Assembly (NCBI GenBank): GCA_965247065.1
Contig: CBDFGN010000006.1
Span: 3,906,001 to 3,970,000, forward strand
Length of the DNA stretch: 64,000 nucleotides
Direction: 5' to 3'
DNA from: CBDFGN01 sp965247065
GTDB taxonomy: Bacteria > Bacteroidota > Bacteroidia > Cytophagales > Cyclobacteriaceae
Each line of letters opens with the position of its first letter. The first letter of the stretch is position 1. The notes below the pieces were generated by a model. That model worked only from the letters and a program-made list of their open reading frames with translations, was not told the DNA's origin and did no database searches. The translations under genes and the position numbers were made by a program. This document shows, piece by piece, positions 62,712 through 64,000 of the stretch.

Positions 62712-63707
62712 ATGAAATTTCACAACGCAATCGGCATTGATGTATCTAAAGGAACTTTTGATGCCCATGATTATTTAAGCCAGGCCAAATGTGAGTTTGC
62801 TAACAATCGAACCGGCTTTAATCAATTGCTCCAGTGGGCGAAAAGATTAAATGGAAAAGACTTAATTAAAGTCATCATCTGCTTTGAGCATACCGGGTTG
62901 TATTCTCTGCCACTGGCTGTTTTTTTGACTGAACGCCAGATATTGTTCTGCATGGTGCCGGGTTTAGAGATCAAGCGATCGTTAGGGATCACCCGGGGGA
63001 AAAGTGATGTAATTGCTGCGGGGGTGATTGCCGAGTACGCCTATTTGCGTCGCCACAGAATCAAGCTTTATCAGTTGCCTTCTAAGGCGATCTTAAATCT
63101 CAAAAGTTTGTTATCCTTTAGAGAGCGGATGGTCAAACAAAGGGCTGGATGCAAGGCATCTTTGCAGGAAATGAAAGCCTTTGTGAAGGTGGTTGATAAT
63201 CCGATGCTATTCCGTGCCCAGGAGCAGCTGATCAGCCATTTGGACCGGCAGATCAAAAGGGTAGAAAAAGAGATCCAGCGGATCATTTCCGAGGATGGCG
63301 AGTTAAAAAGAATCTTTAACCTGGTCAGCTCGGTAAAAGGCGTGGGATTAATTTTGGGATCCAGTTTTTTGGTCTATACCAATTGCTTCACCGCCTTTGA
63401 AACCTGGAGGAAATTTGCCTGTTACAGTGGCATAGCTCCTTTCCCCAACCAATCGGGCATCAGCTGGAAAGGCAAGAGCAAGGTGCATTATCTGGGCAAC
63501 AAGAAGTTGAAATCCCTCTTGTCCAACGCCGTTGCTAGTTGCATTCAATATAATCCGGAAATGCGGGTATATTACCAAAGAAGACTGGCTGAAGGCAAAA
63601 ATAAGATGTCTACATTAAACATTATCCGAAACAAGATCGTGGCCAGAGTCTTCGCAGTAGCTAAAAGAGGAACCCCTTATGTGGACACACTCAAATTTGC
63701 AGCCTAA
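62712..63707 (+). CDS. IS110-family transposase with altered DEDD site
   Basis: A 331-residue recombinase. The N-terminal RuvC-like domain has Asp10 (GIDVSKGTFDA), Glu59 (CFEHTG) and Asp99 (GKSDVIAAGVIAEY), but the usual DxxDA reads DVIAA, so the fourth acidic residue is Ala102. The C-terminal Transposase_20 domain is complete, with the helix-hairpin segment SSVKGVGLILGS and the conserved Ser248 in GIAPFPNQSGISWKG. The full length is intact, without frameshift. Such enzymes move DNA with a bridge RNA made from the element's non-coding end. Confidence 0.93.
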   Translation: MKFHNAIGIDVSKGTFDAHDYLSQAKCEFANNRTGFNQLLQWAKRLNGKDLIKVIICFEHTGLYSLPLAVFLTERQILFCMVPGLEIKRSLGITRGKSDVIAAGVIAEYAYLRRHRIKLYQLPSKAILNLKSLLSFRERMVKQRAGCKASLQEMKAFVKVVDNPMLFRAQEQLISHLDRQIKRVEKEIQRIISEDGELKRIFNLVSSVKGVGLILGSSFLVYTNCFTAFETWRKFACYSGIAPFPNQSGISWKGKSKVHYLGNKKLKSLLSNAVASCIQYNPEMRVYYQRRLAEGKNKMSTLNIIRNKIVARVFAVAKRGTPYVDTLKFAA

Positions 63708-63708
63708 G

Positions 63709-63763
63709 AATCGGACATTTCTTAGATTATTAATTTGGTTAAGTCTTAGAATACCGTCCGATT
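63709..63763. repeat. 8-base inverted repeat behind the transposase
   Basis: AATCGGAC at 63709-63716 and GTCCGATT at 63756-63763 are exact reverse complements with a 39-base AT-rich loop. They could form the right end of the IS or a weak hairpin ending the transposase transcript. Confidence 0.55.
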
Positions 63764-63804
63764 GGAGATTTTGGAAAGATTTACCAGCTTTGCAGAATAG
63801 GATT

Positions 63805-63878
<74 letters not shown>

Positions 63879-63884
63879 CTCAGG

Positions 63885-63914
63885 GGCAAAAGCCACCTTT
63901 CTGTGGCTTTTGCC
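63885..63914 (+). terminator. Intrinsic terminator after tRNA-Pro
   Basis: GGCAAAAGCCAC, a six-base loop CTTTCT, and GTGGCTTTTGCC form a perfect 12-pair stem just after the tRNA, followed by TTCT. The A-rich upstream arm could allow termination from either side. The remaining 86 bases of the window show no recognisable feature. Confidence 0.8.
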
Positions 63915-64000
63915 TTCTCCTAAGGAAATCATATCTGGCATATCCCAGAGCGAAGAAAAACACAGTTGTTGGGGAGTGTTAGTGGATTTAACGAAGCCGT

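Larger units (their letters stand above)
62382..63763 (+). mobile_element. IS110-family insertion sequence (ends approximate)
   Basis: The element comprises a structured non-coding leader, the transposase gene and a short right end. IS110 elements lack clear terminal inverted repeats and target duplications, so the limits are estimates. TCGGAC at 62382-62387 and GTCCGA at 63756-63761 are inverted and could mark the ends, and CCGTCCG occurs on both sides (62366-62372 and 63754-63760). It sits between the cyclase gene and tRNA-Pro. It interrupts no recognisable gene. Confidence 0.6.

Overview
The window looks like chromosomal DNA of a Bacteroidota (Bacteroidetes) bacterium, possibly a marine or saprospirian-type lineage (inference). 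The evidence is the family content (DUF4270 lipoprotein, DUF4286 protein, long SecA without a zinc tail, Rho and S16 with long extra segments, bacterial group GGGP synthase), the neighbourhood panC / GT-B half-protein / DUF4270 / glmS, and several TAnnTTTG boxes of the kind used as -7 elements in this phylum. Most genes are tightly packed in short operons with overlapping stops and starts.

Layout. 1-4021: a kynurenine-pathway operon (3-hydroxyanthranilate dioxygenase cut by the window edge, ACMSD, kynureninase, kynurenine 3-monooxygenase). 4224-4871: a secreted HExxH protein. 5080-11405: two separate two-subunit 2-oxoacid:ferredoxin oxidoreductases, followed by a kinase-like protein (minus strand) and an adrenodoxin-reductase-like flavoprotein. 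14464-20208 (minus): the complete 2-oxoglutarate dehydrogenase complex (sucA, sucB, lpd). 20447-23097: rpsP-rimM-trmD-rplS, then dapF, secA, a SPOR lipoprotein and an M20 amidohydrolase. 29138-32286: a divergent phosphate pair (Na/Pi symporter and OprP-like porin). 32355-33804: two small membrane-associated proteins and GGGP synthase, convergent with an AraC regulator. 34871-39075 (minus): panC, flippase-like protein, rfaE2, YugP-like peptidase, acyl-CoA dehydrogenase. 39179-46266: GT-B half-protein, DUF4270, glmS, a DUF1080 protein, ridA, gltX and a small conserved protein. 46828-54282: saccharopine-dehydrogenase-like protein, rho, serS, S9 peptidase, GNAT, DUF4286.

54694-62364 is the most unusual part: idi, a MATE transporter, and then three genes that read as a eukaryote-type sterol pathway. 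These are squalene synthase and squalene monooxygenase (minus strand, one operon) and, divergently, an oxidosqualene cyclase. The cyclase has the DCT(A/S)E acid motif rather than the DxDD of hopene cyclases, and it carries Tyr/His/Ile at the three positions that distinguish cycloartenol synthases from lanosterol synthases. Together these genes could take IPP/FPP to a cyclised 4,4,14-trimethyl sterol, predicted to be cycloartenol. No sterol-demethylation or reduction genes are seen in the window.

62365-63763: an IS110-family element directly behind the cyclase. It has a strongly structured non-coding region upstream of the transposase that fits a bridge RNA, and the transposase seems to have lost the last Asp of its DEDD site. 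The window ends with tRNA-Pro(CGG) and a strong terminator. No rRNA or CRISPR array was seen.
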